Source of the DNA: JBFONV01 sp040779335
GTDB lineage: Bacteria > Pseudomonadota > Gammaproteobacteria > Enterobacterales > Alteromonadaceae
DNA: 64,000 nt
Reading direction: 5' to 3'
NCBI GenBank assembly: GCA_040779335.1
Contig: JBFONV010000003.1
Span: forward strand, 310,001-374,000
The position numbers were made by a program, and so were the translations under genes. Below are positions 26,269 through 35,251 of this stretch, in pieces; the first letter of the stretch is position 1; each line of letters opens with the position of its first letter. The notes below the pieces were generated by a model, which saw only the letters and a program-made list of their open reading frames with translations, had not been told where the DNA came from and made no database searches.

Positions 26269-28649
26269 TTTTTCAATAATCTTAAAGAGTTAGAAATCAC
26301 TAAAATTGAACTGGCTGACATGCCAATTACCGCAAAATAGGGTGTGACAAAGCCAGCTACAGCAAGTGGTAATACAATAACATTGTATCCGAACGCCCAA
26401 AAGTAATTCTGCCATATTATGCTTTTGGTTTTAAAGGCTAAATCGCGCAATGTTTTAATGGTAAGTAATTTGTTGTTCAACAAGATTACATCGGCACCAC
26501 TTTTAGCTACATCGGTACCACTGCCCATAGCAATTGAAACGTGAGCGCTACCAAATACTGGCGTATCATTAACACCATCACCCACCATAGCAACCAGATC
26601 TTGTTTTTGAATTTCTTTGATTTTCTTCATTTTATCTTCAGCGGTAAGGTTACCGATGGCATTATCAATGGGCAATATTTGGGCTATTTTCTGGCAACTT
26701 GCGTCATTATCACCTGATAGCACTATAGTCTTTAGGCTGCTCATTTTAAACGACGATAGTAATGTCTGGGCATCTGATCGCACGTGGTCTTTAAGATAAA
26801 AAGCTGCGATCAACATGTTATTAGCGGTTAACAGGCATTGGGCATCGTGATAATTTTGGTTCTCACCATTTTTTAACAGCCAAGATGGCTTACCTATTCT
26901 ATATTCAATATCGTCAATATTACCTATAACACCTTGACCAGACAAAACGGTTACGGATTGTGCTGAAGTATCAAAATTTCTGTAACGGTTGAACGCTTTA
27001 GCAATAGCGTGTTCTGAGTGAACTTCAAGTGCAGCGGCTATCGCTAAGAGTTTATGTTCACTAAGATCGTTATCTAGGACTATTGTTTTATCAATGGCAA
27101 ATTCACCCGTTGTTAATGTACCGGTTTTATCAAAAGCAAAACAATTAATCTGGGGTAAGGTTTCCATTACGTGAGCTGATTTAACCATAATACCTTCTCG
27201 ATTTAACCTTGTGGTGGCACACGTTAACGCTGTTGGTGTCGCCAACGATAGTGCACACGGACAAGTTGCTACGAGAACCGATAGGGTGATCCAAAATGCT
27301 TCTTCTGGCGCGTGCTGTTGCCAGTAAATAGCGGTCATAATGGCAGTAACGAGGATAACAGCAACAAAATATTGCGCTATTTTATCTGACAGTCGCGCGA
27401 GTTTTGGCTTATGCAGTTGTGATGATTCGCTCAGCCGTATTAGCTGACTTAAAAATGACTCATTACTGGCATGTTTTACACTTATTGTTAAATTACCGTC
27501 ACCATTTATAGTGCCTGCAAAGACATTATCACCAACGGATTTATCGATTGGGCGTTGTTCGCCTGAAAGCATCGCTTCATTTAATTGGCTACTACCAGAA
27601 ACAATTAGACCATCGGCTGGCACTGTTTCTCCGGGCTTAATGATCACATTATCATTTGGTTGTAATTTTTTGGCCGCAATAACTTGCTCTTGCTTCCCCG
27701 TTATTAGCGTCGCGGTCATCGGCATTAACTTAAGCAGGTTTGCAGAAACTTCTGCAGCACGTGATCTTGCTCTAAACTCTAAAAATTTGCCAACTAATAA
27801 CAAGAAGGTAAACATAGCGACAGACTCAAAGTACACTTCACCTTGTTGGCTTATGGTCGCCCACGCACTAGCGCTATATGCGAGCGCTATTGCTATAGAT
27901 ACCGGAACATCCATGGAGAGTCGTTTAAGTTTTAGCGCATTAATAGCCCCTTTATAAAAAGGAAATGCTCCATACGTTACGATTGGCAGAGTAATGATTA
28001 GCGAAGTCCAACGTAAATAGATGAGATTATGCTCGGACATGTCAGAAAATGCGCCAAAATATAATCCAATGGCGATCATCATTACTTGCATCATTAAGAT
28101 CCCAGAAATACCGAGTCGCTTAATAAAAGTCTTACTTTGCTTCTTGTTTAATGTTTCAGCTGTGCTTGCTTTGAATGGCAGTGCTTGATAACCAATTTTG
28201 TCAATTGCACTAAGGATTTCACTTAACAACAACTTTGTATCGTCCCAACGAATCGTCGCTCGTTGAGTAGTTGCATTAACATTTATATCGATGACACCTG
28301 ATATTTTAGACAGTTGCATCTCGATAAGCCAAGCGCACGCAGCGCAGCTAATGCCATCAATTGTTAAGATCGTTTCTTTAAAGTCGCCATTTTTGTAGAG
28401 GAATTCATCTTGCAGACTGTCATCATCAAGGAGTTTATTCTTCTGTAGTTGCTCCGGAACAAGAGGAGTGCCCTTTGAAGCAGGCTCGGTTCTAAACCGG
28501 TAATAGTCAGTTAAATTATTGGCTACTATGGTTTCTGCTACTGCCTGACAACCAATGCAACACATAGGTTGCTCTACGGCGTTAATAGTAACAAACAAGC
28601 ATAAACCGTTAGGGACAGACTCCCCACAATGAAAACAACAAGATGACAT
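26265..28649 (-). CDS. ccoI: Copper-transporting P1B-ATPase CcoI (FixI)
   Basis: This 794-residue protein begins with a ferredoxin-like cysteine cluster (CCFHCGES, CCIGCQAV) typical of CcoI. A heavy-metal domain with GISCAACAWLIE lies near residue 102. Eight membrane helices follow, with the transport motif CPCALSLATP, the phosphorylation site DKTGTLT and the hinge GDGVNDTP. The family exports Cu+ to the periplasm for the binuclear centre of cbb3 oxidase. It overlaps ccoH by 1 bp and ccoS by 4 bp. Confidence 0.93.
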   Translation of the reverse strand: MSSCCFHCGESVPNGLCLFVTINAVEQPMCCIGCQAVAETIVANNLTDYYRFRTEPASKGTPLVPEQLQKNKLLDDDSLQDEFLYKNGDFKETILTIDGISCAACAWLIEMQLSKISGVIDINVNATTQRATIRWDDTKLLLSEILSAIDKIGYQALPFKASTAETLNKKQSKTFIKRLGISGILMMQVMMIAIGLYFGAFSDMSEHNLIYLRWTSLIITLPIVTYGAFPFYKGAINALKLKRLSMDVPVSIAIALAYSASAWATISQQGEVYFESVAMFTFLLLVGKFLEFRARSRAAEVSANLLKLMPMTATLITGKQEQVIAAKKLQPNDNVIIKPGETVPADGLIVSGSSQLNEAMLSGEQRPIDKSVGDNVFAGTINGDGNLTISVKHASNESFLSQLIRLSESSQLHKPKLARLSDKIAQYFVAVILVTAIMTAIYWQQHAPEEAFWITLSVLVATCPCALSLATPTALTCATTRLNREGIMVKSAHVMETLPQINCFAFDKTGTLTTGEFAIDKTIVLDNDLSEHKLLAIAAALEVHSEHAIAKAFNRYRNFDTSAQSVTVLSGQGVIGNIDDIEYRIGKPSWLLKNGENQNYHDAQCLLTANNMLIAAFYLKDHVRSDAQTLLSSFKMSSLKTIVLSGDNDASCQKIAQILPIDNAIGNLTAEDKMKKIKEIQKQDLVAMVGDGVNDTPVFGSAHVSIAMGSGTDVAKSGADVILLNNKLLTIKTLRDLAFKTKSIIWQNYFWAFGYNVIVLPLAVAGFVTPYFAVIGMSASSILVISNSLRLLKK

Positions 28650-29143
28650 TAATTTGATTCTGCAATCTTTGGAATAATTTCAATAAAATCTGATTGAGGT
28701 AAGTAAATCGTATTTTGAATTTTCCAGTGACCTTCAAAAGGGGTTAAAGTTATTTGCCATTTACCTTCTATTTGATGATCAAATTGATGCCTGAAATAGC
28801 CATTACCATCGGGTGTTAATGCTAGGTAAAAATCTTTACTTTCTTGTGTAGGGTGATAAAAGTTAACGTTTATCAAAGGAAAAGACTTTTCAATGCCTGT
28901 TGGTTTGATCACGAGTTCATTATTAGCCAGTTTTAATTCAAAGCGCATACCGAGTTTTTGTGCTTGCTTTATTTTAGCGAGTTCAAGGTTTATTGCTTTG
29001 CCTTTTTTGTAATAATCTCCGATCACCAGTGAATCAGGTTCGTGATTTGCAATAATGAAAGTTGTAATGCCAGCTACTACCGCAGTGAAAGGTAAGATGA
29101 AGACTAACCATGCCCAGGGCTCTTTATACCAAGAAGTTTTCAT
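28649..29143 (-). CDS. ccoH: cbb3 oxidase assembly protein CcoH (FixH)
   Basis: This 164-residue protein begins MKTSWYKEPWAWLVFILP, the FixH N-terminus, with one membrane anchor and then a periplasmic domain (VIGDYYKKGKAINLELAK; FYHPTQESKDF). The ATG at 29143 is preferred over TTG at 29152 because relatives start with this M-K-x-x-W-Y-K-E-P. It acts in CcoI-dependent maturation. It lies behind a terminator, so it likely has its own promoter. No ccoG gene separates it from ccoP. Confidence 0.88.
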   Translation of the reverse strand: MKTSWYKEPWAWLVFILPFTAVVAGITTFIIANHEPDSLVIGDYYKKGKAINLELAKIKQAQKLGMRFELKLANNELVIKPTGIEKSFPLINVNFYHPTQESKDFYLALTPDGNGYFRHQFDHQIEGKWQITLTPFEGHWKIQNTIYLPQSDFIEIIPKIAESN

Positions 29144-29233
29144 GAGGATCAAACGTAGATAAAATGTAGCGATATTATACTGTTTTTCTTTTACCTAACC
29201 ACCAAAATATTTGTTTGAAATCAAACAAACCAC

Positions 29234-29271
29234 AATAAAAAAGCCTTGCTAAATATTTTAGCAAGGCTTTT
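29234..29271 (-). terminator. Rho-independent terminator after ccoP
   Basis: AAAAGCCTTGCTAAA and TTTAGCAAGGCTTTT form a long stem; on the minus strand it is followed by TTTTTTATTG. It lies just past the ccoP stop and separates ccoNOQP from ccoHIS. Confidence 0.9.
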
Positions 29272-29294
29272 GGTAAACGGATTAAACGTGAAAC

Positions 29295-30251
29295 TTAGTC
29301 TTGAGACAGACTATATACATACGCACTGATCACATGTACTTTTTCTGCGCCTAATATATCCTGCCAAGCTGGCATAACACCGGCTCTACCATTGCGTATT
29401 GACTCTTCAACGGTACGTAATGAACCACCGTATAACCAAATATTATCGGTTAAATTAGGAGCACCCATTGCCAAGTTACCTTTGCCTTCAGGACCATGAC
29501 AGCCCATACACATAGCAAACTTGCTCTTACCAGCTTTAGCATTTTCAGGGTTTACAGAGCGACCGCTTAGGGTTAATACATATGCAGCAACCTCTTTAAC
29601 ACCTTGTTCGCCACCAAGTGCAGATTCCCAAGCCATCATGCCATTTGCTTTACGACCATGTAATATCGAGTCTTTAATTGCATCTGGTGTACCGCCATAT
29701 AACCAATCTTTATCAGCTAGGTTAGGGAAGCCTGTTGTACCATGAGCATCACTACCATGACATTGAGCACAGTTTTGTATAAATAAGCGTTGGCCTATTT
29801 TTAGTGCTTCTTCGTCGGTAGCTAAGTCTTCAATACTGCGCTTTGCGTAGGCCTCGAAGATAGGGCCAAATTTAGCGTTAGCTGCAGCAATTTCACGATC
29901 GTATTGTACCAAGGTACCATTTTCTTTAGCAGCAATCGCTTGTGCTTTTGACTCCTCAATACTTAATATACCTTGGTTAGAGCTTTTCCAGCCGAGTAGG
30001 CCTTCCCAATTTCCTAAACCAGGGTAAAGTAATAAGTAGCCGAACCCCCAAATAATGGTAAGTAAGAAGAACGTACTCCACCATTTAGGTAGTGGGTTGT
30101 TTAATTCTTCAATGCCGTCGAAGGTATGTCCCATAGACTCACCTTCAGGTACACCTGCAAAGTTCTTTAAACACCAGCGCAATAAGAGGTAACAACCTAC
30201 TAATGTGCCAAGTGAAAGAACCGTAATCCATATACTCCAGAAGCTAGACAT
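29295..30251 (-). CDS. ccoP: cbb3 cytochrome c oxidase subunit III (dihaem) CcoP
   Basis: This 318-residue membrane-anchored dihaem protein starts at MSSFWSIWITVLSLGTLVG, with AGGAG upstream; an open frame extends further 5' but has no such site. Two N-terminal helices are followed by two class I cytochrome domains with CAQCH near residue 162 and CMGCH near residue 248, and Met ligands in typical positions. It passes electrons to CcoO/CcoN. Its start overlaps the ccoQ stop by 8 bp. Confidence 0.93.
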   Translation of the reverse strand: MSSFWSIWITVLSLGTLVGCYLLLRWCLKNFAGVPEGESMGHTFDGIEELNNPLPKWWSTFFLLTIIWGFGYLLLYPGLGNWEGLLGWKSSNQGILSIEESKAQAIAAKENGTLVQYDREIAAANAKFGPIFEAYAKRSIEDLATDEEALKIGQRLFIQNCAQCHGSDAHGTTGFPNLADKDWLYGGTPDAIKDSILHGRKANGMMAWESALGGEQGVKEVAAYVLTLSGRSVNPENAKAGKSKFAMCMGCHGPEGKGNLAMGAPNLTDNIWLYGGSLRTVEESIRNGRAGVMPAWQDILGAEKVHVISAYVYSLSQD

Positions 30252-30423
30252 TATTATTAGTCTCCTGTTTATTTTCTTCGTCTTTGTGGTCTTTTTCAAA
30301 AATAGAATTTGCCGCTTCATCAAACGATGCTTTACGTTTTTTACTATAAGACCAAACCACAATGATGATAAAAAGTGCCAAAATTATAAGGGCTACTAAC
30401 CCTCTAAGCGTTCCATAATCCAT
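30244..30423 (-). CDS. ccoQ: cbb3 oxidase subunit CcoQ
   Basis: This 59-residue gene lies between ccoO and ccoP. It begins MDYGTLRGLVALIILALF and has one membrane helix (residues 8-25), then WSYSKKRKASFDEAAN, a typical CcoQ pattern, and a charged tail. CcoQ stabilises the oxidase complex. It starts 5 bp after the ccoO stop and overlaps ccoP by 8 bp. Confidence 0.92.
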   Translation of the reverse strand: MDYGTLRGLVALIILALFIIIVVWSYSKKRKASFDEAANSIFEKDHKDEENKQETNNNV

Positions 30424-30428
30424 AATAA

Positions 30429-31073
30429 TTACTTCAGTGCGTGCCCAAGTGACTGCAGATAGGCAATTAATGCGTCGATTTCTTTTTTACCTTTTACGGC
30501 ATCTTTAGCTCCATCAAGGTCTTCTTGAGAATATAACGGAATAGAGTTGCCATTTTCATCTTTGTGGCTACGGTTTTTAGTTAACCAATTGAATGTTTCC
30601 AATTTTTGTTTAGTTAACTCACCGTCTAGCTCGTTTTCTGCTAACCATTTAAATGAAGGCATATTAGACTCTGGTACTACTGAACGAGGGTCTATTAAAT
30701 GCGCACGATGCCAGTCATCACTATATCTGCCGCCGACACGAGCTAGATCTGGCCCCGTACGTTTTGAGCCCCATAAGAATGGATGTTCCCAAACTTGTTC
30801 TCCGGCTACAGAGTAGTGGCCATAGCGCTCGGTCTCAGCCCTAAAAGGGCGGATCATTTGGCTGTGACATACGTTACAACCTTCACGAATATATATGTCA
30901 CGTCCTTCCATCTCTAGTGCAGTGTATGGGCGCAAGTTATCGACAGGTTGTGTTGTTTCTTTTTGGAAAAATAACGGTGTAATTTCAACTAAGCCACCAA
31001 TACTGATAGCGGCAATAGTCAAAATAACGAATAAGCCAATATTCTTTTCAACTTTTTCATGTTTATTAGTCAT
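30429..31073 (-). CDS. ccoO: cbb3 cytochrome c oxidase subunit II (monohaem) CcoO
   Basis: This 214-residue protein has one N-terminal helix (VILTIAAISIGGLVEITPLF), the haem site CNVCHSQMIRPF near residue 67 and the motif GPDLARVGGRYSDDWHRAHL near residue 111. The late segment NMPSFKWL supplies the Met ligand. It is a mono-haem cytochrome in the periplasm. AAGGAG precedes the start. It lies 10 bp after ccoN. Confidence 0.94.
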   Translation of the reverse strand: MTNKHEKVEKNIGLFVILTIAAISIGGLVEITPLFFQKETTQPVDNLRPYTALEMEGRDIYIREGCNVCHSQMIRPFRAETERYGHYSVAGEQVWEHPFLWGSKRTGPDLARVGGRYSDDWHRAHLIDPRSVVPESNMPSFKWLAENELDGELTKQKLETFNWLTKNRSHKDENGNSIPLYSQEDLDGAKDAVKGKKEIDALIAYLQSLGHALK

Positions 31074-31083
31074 GACTCGCTCC

Positions 31084-32508
31084 TTATTCCGCTTCTACAG
31101 GCTTAAGACTACCGTCTTTTGCCCCAATAGTTTTGAACATGTTGTAAGCCATTAATACAAAGCCTGCTACAACTAATACACCACCTACAAAACGAATAAA
31201 GTAGAAAGGATAAGATGCTGTTAAGCTTTCAACGAAGCTGTACGTTAACGTTCCGTCTGAGTTAACTGCTCGCCACATCAAACCTTGCATAACGCCAGAA
31301 ATCCACATGGCGACAATGTAAAGTACGATACCAGCAGTGTGCATCCAAAAATGAACATTGATTAAACGAATACTGTACATACGGCCTTGATTAAAGAGTA
31401 CAGGGATCAAATGATACATAGCACCAATAGAGACCATAGCAACCCAACCCAATGCGCCAGAGTGAACATGTCCGACAGTCCAATCAGTATAATGCGATAG
31501 TGCATTTACCGATTTAATAGCCATCATAGGACCTTCAAACGTAGACATACCGTAGAATGACAACGAAACGATAAGGAAACGTAAAATAGGATCATAACGT
31601 AATTTATGCCAAGCGCCTGATAGGGTCATAATACCATTAATCATCCCGCCCCAAGACGGCAGGAATAATACGATAGACATTACCATACCGAGTGATTGTG
31701 CCCAGTCAGGTAAAGCTGTGTAATGTAAATGATGTGGACCAGCCCATATATATAAAGAAACGAGCGCCCAAAAGTGAACAATAGATAGACGGTAAGAATA
31801 AACTGGACGTTCAGCTTGTTTAGGAACAAAGTAATACATCATTCCCAAGAAACCGGCAGTAAGTAAGAAGCCAACAGCATTGTGTCCATACCACCATTGC
31901 ATCATCGCATCGATAGCGCCTGAATAAAGCGAGTAGGACTTGGTCATAGATACTGGAATAGCCATACTATTACCGATATGTAGTACCGCTACCGTAATAA
32001 TAAAACCGCCGAAAAACCAGTTAGCAACATAGATATGAGACGTCTTTCGTTTTATCAGTGTACCAAAAAAGACGATTGCATATGATACCCAGACAACAGC
32101 GATTAAGATATCAATCGGCCATTCTAGTTCTGCATATTCTTTACTGGACGTATAACCTAGTGGCAAAGTAATCGCTGCGAGCACGATAATCGTTTGCCAA
32201 CCCCAGAAGGTAAATGACGCAAGCTTGCCACCAAACAATGTTGTTTTACAGGTACGCTGTACAACATAGTATGAAGTCGCAAATAATGCGCTGGTACCAA
32301 ATGCAAAGATAACTGCATTGGTGTGTAAAGGACGAAGACGGGAGTAGGTTAACCAAGGTGTATCAAAATTTAACGCTGGCCAAATTAATTGAGCCGCGAT
32401 GATAACACCGACAAGTGTCCCAACGATTCCCCAGATTACGGTCATTACAGTAAATTGACGTACAACATCGAAATTGTAGTCTACTGCTGACGTATTACTT
32501 TGAGTCAT
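31084..32508 (-). CDS. ccoN: cbb3 cytochrome c oxidase subunit I CcoN
   Basis: This 474-residue protein has 12 predicted membrane helices. Haem and copper ligands are in RLRPLHTNAVIFAFGTSALF (haem b His), WWYGHNAVGFLLTAGFLG (Cu_B His), GPHHLHYTALPDW (Cu_B His pair) and WTVGHVHSGALGWVAMVSIG (haem His pair). It is the catalytic subunit of the high-affinity proton-pumping oxidase. It heads the operon. A perfect FNR site lies about 190 bp upstream. Confidence 0.95.
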   Translation of the reverse strand: MTQSNTSAVDYNFDVVRQFTVMTVIWGIVGTLVGVIIAAQLIWPALNFDTPWLTYSRLRPLHTNAVIFAFGTSALFATSYYVVQRTCKTTLFGGKLASFTFWGWQTIIVLAAITLPLGYTSSKEYAELEWPIDILIAVVWVSYAIVFFGTLIKRKTSHIYVANWFFGGFIITVAVLHIGNSMAIPVSMTKSYSLYSGAIDAMMQWWYGHNAVGFLLTAGFLGMMYYFVPKQAERPVYSYRLSIVHFWALVSLYIWAGPHHLHYTALPDWAQSLGMVMSIVLFLPSWGGMINGIMTLSGAWHKLRYDPILRFLIVSLSFYGMSTFEGPMMAIKSVNALSHYTDWTVGHVHSGALGWVAMVSIGAMYHLIPVLFNQGRMYSIRLINVHFWMHTAGIVLYIVAMWISGVMQGLMWRAVNSDGTLTYSFVESLTASYPFYFIRFVGGVLVVAGFVLMAYNMFKTIGAKDGSLKPVEAE

Positions 32509-32927
32509 GTGAAGGTTTCCGCAGTTTAAATATTAACGAGAGTGTTTTTTTATTATTACAAAAATCTATATTAACACGGACTTAAACCTTAAAAGTTTAA
32601 TGTTCGTGAGATATGTCACGAATTAAAAGCCATACGTGCCATAACGAGGCGATTTTACCCTTTTGACGTGTTATAAATCAACTTATATGGCGGGTTTACT
32701 TTGATATAGATCAATAGTCATTTCAATTAACCCACAAAATAAATAAGGCTAAGGTGAAAAAGTAAAAAATACTTTATTTGTCAAAAAGAAAGCGAACAAT
32801 ATCAAAGCGTAGAACAAGATTATTTATTAGGCTAGTGTTCAAAATATTTATTTGCGTTTACTTGGCCACATTTACATCGTGAAAGGTTGGTATTGAGCTT
32901 TGATTAATTACCTTTATTTTCAGGTGA
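32509..32927. other. Regulatory spacer between ccoN and the second FNR-type gene
   Basis: This 419-bp region has no gene. It holds the ccoN leader (about 160 bp), a candidate -10 (TATAAC on the minus strand, 32670-32675) and the FNR box at 32701-32714. The remaining 210 bp towards the second regulator's stop is AT-rich, with no recognised element. Confidence 0.65.
32701..32714 (-). promoter_or_regulatory. Perfect FNR box for the ccoNOQP promoter
   Basis: TTGATATAGATCAA matches TTGAT-N4-ATCAA in all ten defined positions. On the minus strand a TATAAC hexamer (32675-32670) follows at a distance that puts the box near -42 to -45, a class II activator position. This agrees with microaerobic induction of cbb3 oxidase. 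Confidence 0.85.
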
Positions 32928-33695
32928 TTATTGATTTGCAAGCCGTGAAAGCACATCTACATTTAATAACTTCATGTTTTTTCCTTGTATCATTATTAAA
33001 TTTCCTTTTTGCAGTTTGGTCAATATTCGGCTTAGGGTTTCGCGTCTGAGGCCAAGGAAATTGGCGATATCATCTCTGCTCATGGGCAAATCAAACTGCC
33101 AAGTTTGCTCATTGCTGGCATTGATGCGCTTAGCAATATTCAGTAAAAAGGCGACCAATAAACTTTCAGCGGTTTTTTTAGCAACAATGGCATTGATACC
33201 TTGGTGGTTGAGATAGTTTTGCTTAGTCAACAAGCTGATAAATTGTAACTGCAAGTTGGGAACTGCCTTACTGCAATCAACTAGTTGTGACATTGCAACT
33301 TTGCATAATGACGATTTTCCTATTGCAATAGCTTTATAGTTGTATCTGTTTGGGGAAATCGCATCATCACCTAATAATTCTCCAGCAAAACGAAAACCAA
33401 CTATTTTTTCTTCACCAATTTCGTTTTGATCGCAAAGCTTAAAAACTCCTGAACATACCGCAAAAATATCTTTAAGTGGCGCATGTTTTTCGAAAGCTTG
33501 CTCGCCAGATTGAATAGCGCAGCGTTTGGTAAGATAGCTATCTGCGAGCGACAATTGACTACCACCTGAAACAACAGGACCGCAAACTGGGTTCATGGCA
33601 CAATCTTGGCATTTTACATATTGCTCTTGTGAACTGTTCATGCCTCGGGAGTTAAATGGTGCGCTAGCGCCAGACCTTGCTTTACTCTTTGCCAT
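32928..33695 (-). CDS. Second FNR-type [4Fe-4S] Crp/Fnr regulator
   Basis: This 255-residue Crp/Fnr protein has Cys29-x2-Cys32-x5-Cys38 (KCQDCAMNPVC) and Cys131 (SSLCKVA), the same spacing of cluster ligands as FNR. The HTH MSRDDIANFLGLRRETLSRI keeps the Glu, Ser and Arg used to read TTGAT. Overall it is clearly diverged from the fnr copy at 24615. It probably senses oxygen or nitric oxide through an Fe-S cluster and binds similar sites. It is encoded next to the cbb3 operon in the same direction, upstream of it. ATG at the second Met (residue 19) is an alternative start. Confidence 0.83.
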   Translation of the reverse strand: MAKSKARSGASAPFNSRGMNSSQEQYVKCQDCAMNPVCGPVVSGGSQLSLADSYLTKRCAIQSGEQAFEKHAPLKDIFAVCSGVFKLCDQNEIGEEKIVGFRFAGELLGDDAISPNRYNYKAIAIGKSSLCKVAMSQLVDCSKAVPNLQLQFISLLTKQNYLNHQGINAIVAKKTAESLLVAFLLNIAKRINASNEQTWQFDLPMSRDDIANFLGLRRETLSRILTKLQKGNLIMIQGKNMKLLNVDVLSRLANQ

Positions 33696-33824
33696 ATATT
33701 GCTACTCGTAACGCTAATTATATTTATTGATAGTTTATTTATCCGTTGAAGGAACAATATATATCGATATAATTTACAAAACTTTGCGCTGTGTCTAAAA
33801 ATCGTTGATTTAAGAAAAGGAAAT

Positions 33825-34283
33825 TTGGTTATCATTTCTCGTTATTTATTAGGGATTATTTTCCTGCTTATTGCTTGTACGCCTGTAAAAAAGGATGTTA
33901 CAACGACGTCTTCATCTTGCTTGCCAAGCCAGAGTAGCTGCATTGTAACTACGGCGCATGGTAGTTTTAAAATATTGTTTAATGCTGAAAAAATAACGAC
34001 TGAAGTACCATTTAATATCACTGTACGCTATCAAGGAGAGCATTTTATCAAAGCGTTGTCGGGGTATCTCGAAGGTAAAGATATGTATATGGGAAAAGTC
34101 CCCGTTTTTTTTGATTCTGATATTACAGATAAAAACGTGTTTATAGCGCAATCCATGCTAGGGAGTTGTAGTGAAGAAAAAATGATTTGGCAATTATGGT
34201 TAAACGTAATTGGTGATAAGGCTGATGCAAGTGAGCCATTTGCAGAAAACTTTTTTATTGAATTTGAAAGCACTCGTTTTTAA
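33825..34283 (+). CDS. Small lipoprotein of unknown function
   Basis: This 152-residue protein has a lipoprotein signal (LLGIIFLLIAC, Cys18), then a Ser/Thr/Cys-rich linker and a beta-rich domain (PFNITVRYQGEHFIKALSGY; WQLWLNVIG). TTG start at 33825 with AAAAGG upstream. It lies divergent from the second FNR-type gene and convergent with LysE copy 3. Similar small lipoproteins are found beside cbb3-type clusters, but I do not recognise a family. Cys39 and a late Cys could form a disulfide. Confidence 0.65.
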   Translation: MVIISRYLLGIIFLLIACTPVKKDVTTTSSSCLPSQSSCIVTTAHGSFKILFNAEKITTEVPFNITVRYQGEHFIKALSGYLEGKDMYMGKVPVFFDSDITDKNVFIAQSMLGSCSEEKMIWQLWLNVIGDKADASEPFAENFFIEFESTRF

Positions 34284-34309
34284 CTACCGTACCGCAAGAT
34301 TAATAATAG

Positions 34310-34933
34310 CTAACTCACGGCTAACCAAATTGCTACGAATATCATTAGTGAACCCGATATTTTGTTCAATAATTTCACGTTATCTTGGCGCACTAATAGT
34401 CGACCGATAGATTTCCCACCTGCCGCATATAGCATCATACAAGAAAACTCTGAAATAACTATAACACCAATCAAAGCAACTAGTTGCGTTGGTAACGCGT
34501 AACTTGTGTTTATAAAAGGAGGCAGCAGAGAGATCATAAAAGCCCAGCCTTTGGGGTTAGCAATAGCGGTTAAAAATCCTTGTTGAAACAGAAAGCTTTT
34601 ATTGATTTTAATATTAATTTTTTTATCACTGCTTATGGCTAATTTTCCTTTAGAACGCCACATATTGATACCAATATAAAGCAGGTATAAAGCACCAAAC
34701 ATTTTCAATATAGTGAAGGTGATTGGAGAATTAAGCATAATAGCTGAAACGCCAATTACCGATGAAATAGCAACAATGGCAACCCCCAATAGTTCGCCGT
34801 ACATCATCCATAAGGTTTTTCTAATGCCTATGGACATCCCTAACGTCATCGCTAGTGTCATACACATACCTGGGGTCAAACTAACTAAAAAAAATGTTGG
34901 TATAAATATAATGAGAGTGGTTAAGTCAATCAA
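34310..34933 (-). CDS. LysE-family exporter (copy 3)
   Basis: This 207-residue protein has six predicted helices and the signature FLVSLTPGMCMTLAMTLGMS near residue 15. GFLTAIANPKGWAFMISLLP lies near residue 117. The TTG start at 34933 has a weak ribosome-binding site. The signature reads T-P-G-M-C-M, unlike the S-P-G-P-x of copies 1 and 2, so it belongs to another branch. Substrate unknown. Confidence 0.82.
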   Translation of the reverse strand: MIDLTTLIIFIPTFFLVSLTPGMCMTLAMTLGMSIGIRKTLWMMYGELLGVAIVAISSVIGVSAIMLNSPITFTILKMFGALYLLYIGINMWRSKGKLAISSDKKINIKINKSFLFQQGFLTAIANPKGWAFMISLLPPFINTSYALPTQLVALIGVIVISEFSCMMLYAAGGKSIGRLLVRQDNVKLLNKISGSLMIFVAIWLAVS

Positions 34934-34986
34934 AAATATGGCCTGTTGAATAGATTTTTAGCGATAGATTGTATATTAATTTACTG

Positions 34987-35251
34987 GGGTCTGTTGATCT
35001 TTCATTTTAGTCTCTGCTATAGGTTAATTTTAAAGCTAACAAGGCGAAAAATGTGCAATGTAGTCGTTCTACTTTAACGTTTTTCAACGAAGTTAGGTTG
35101 AAAATTAACCATAGCCCTCTGGGTTGCCTTGAAAAAGCGCCGATCGGTGTTACTTAATGTGCATTTGGAACAACCAAACTTTACATTAAGTGCCTTGATA
35201 GTCATCTTTTTCAAGTGCAACAGCGTTATAAACTGAAAGATCAACAGACCC
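34987..35251. repeat. 265-bp MITE-like palindromic element
   Basis: Perfect 18-bp terminal inverted repeats GGGTCTGTTGATCTTTCA (34987-35004) and its complement (35234-35251) bound a non-coding element. Internal arms pair as well: GGTTAATTTT (35022-35031) with AAAATTAACC (35101-35110), CTTGAAAAAG (35128-35137) with CTTTTTCAAG (35206-35215), and ACTTAATGT (35152-35160) with ACATTAAGT (35183-35191). No transposase is encoded, so mobilisation would need an enzyme elsewhere. No clear target duplication was seen. It ends 109 bp before the thioredoxin gene. Confidence 0.85.

Noticed and set aside
27511..27957. 148-codon open frame on the plus strand inside ccoI
   Set aside because: Antisense shadow of the P-type ATPase; no recognisable domain.
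30252..30362. Longer ccoP start
   Set aside because: The extra residues are the ccoQ gene read in another frame; CcoP begins at MSSFW with AGGAG upstream.
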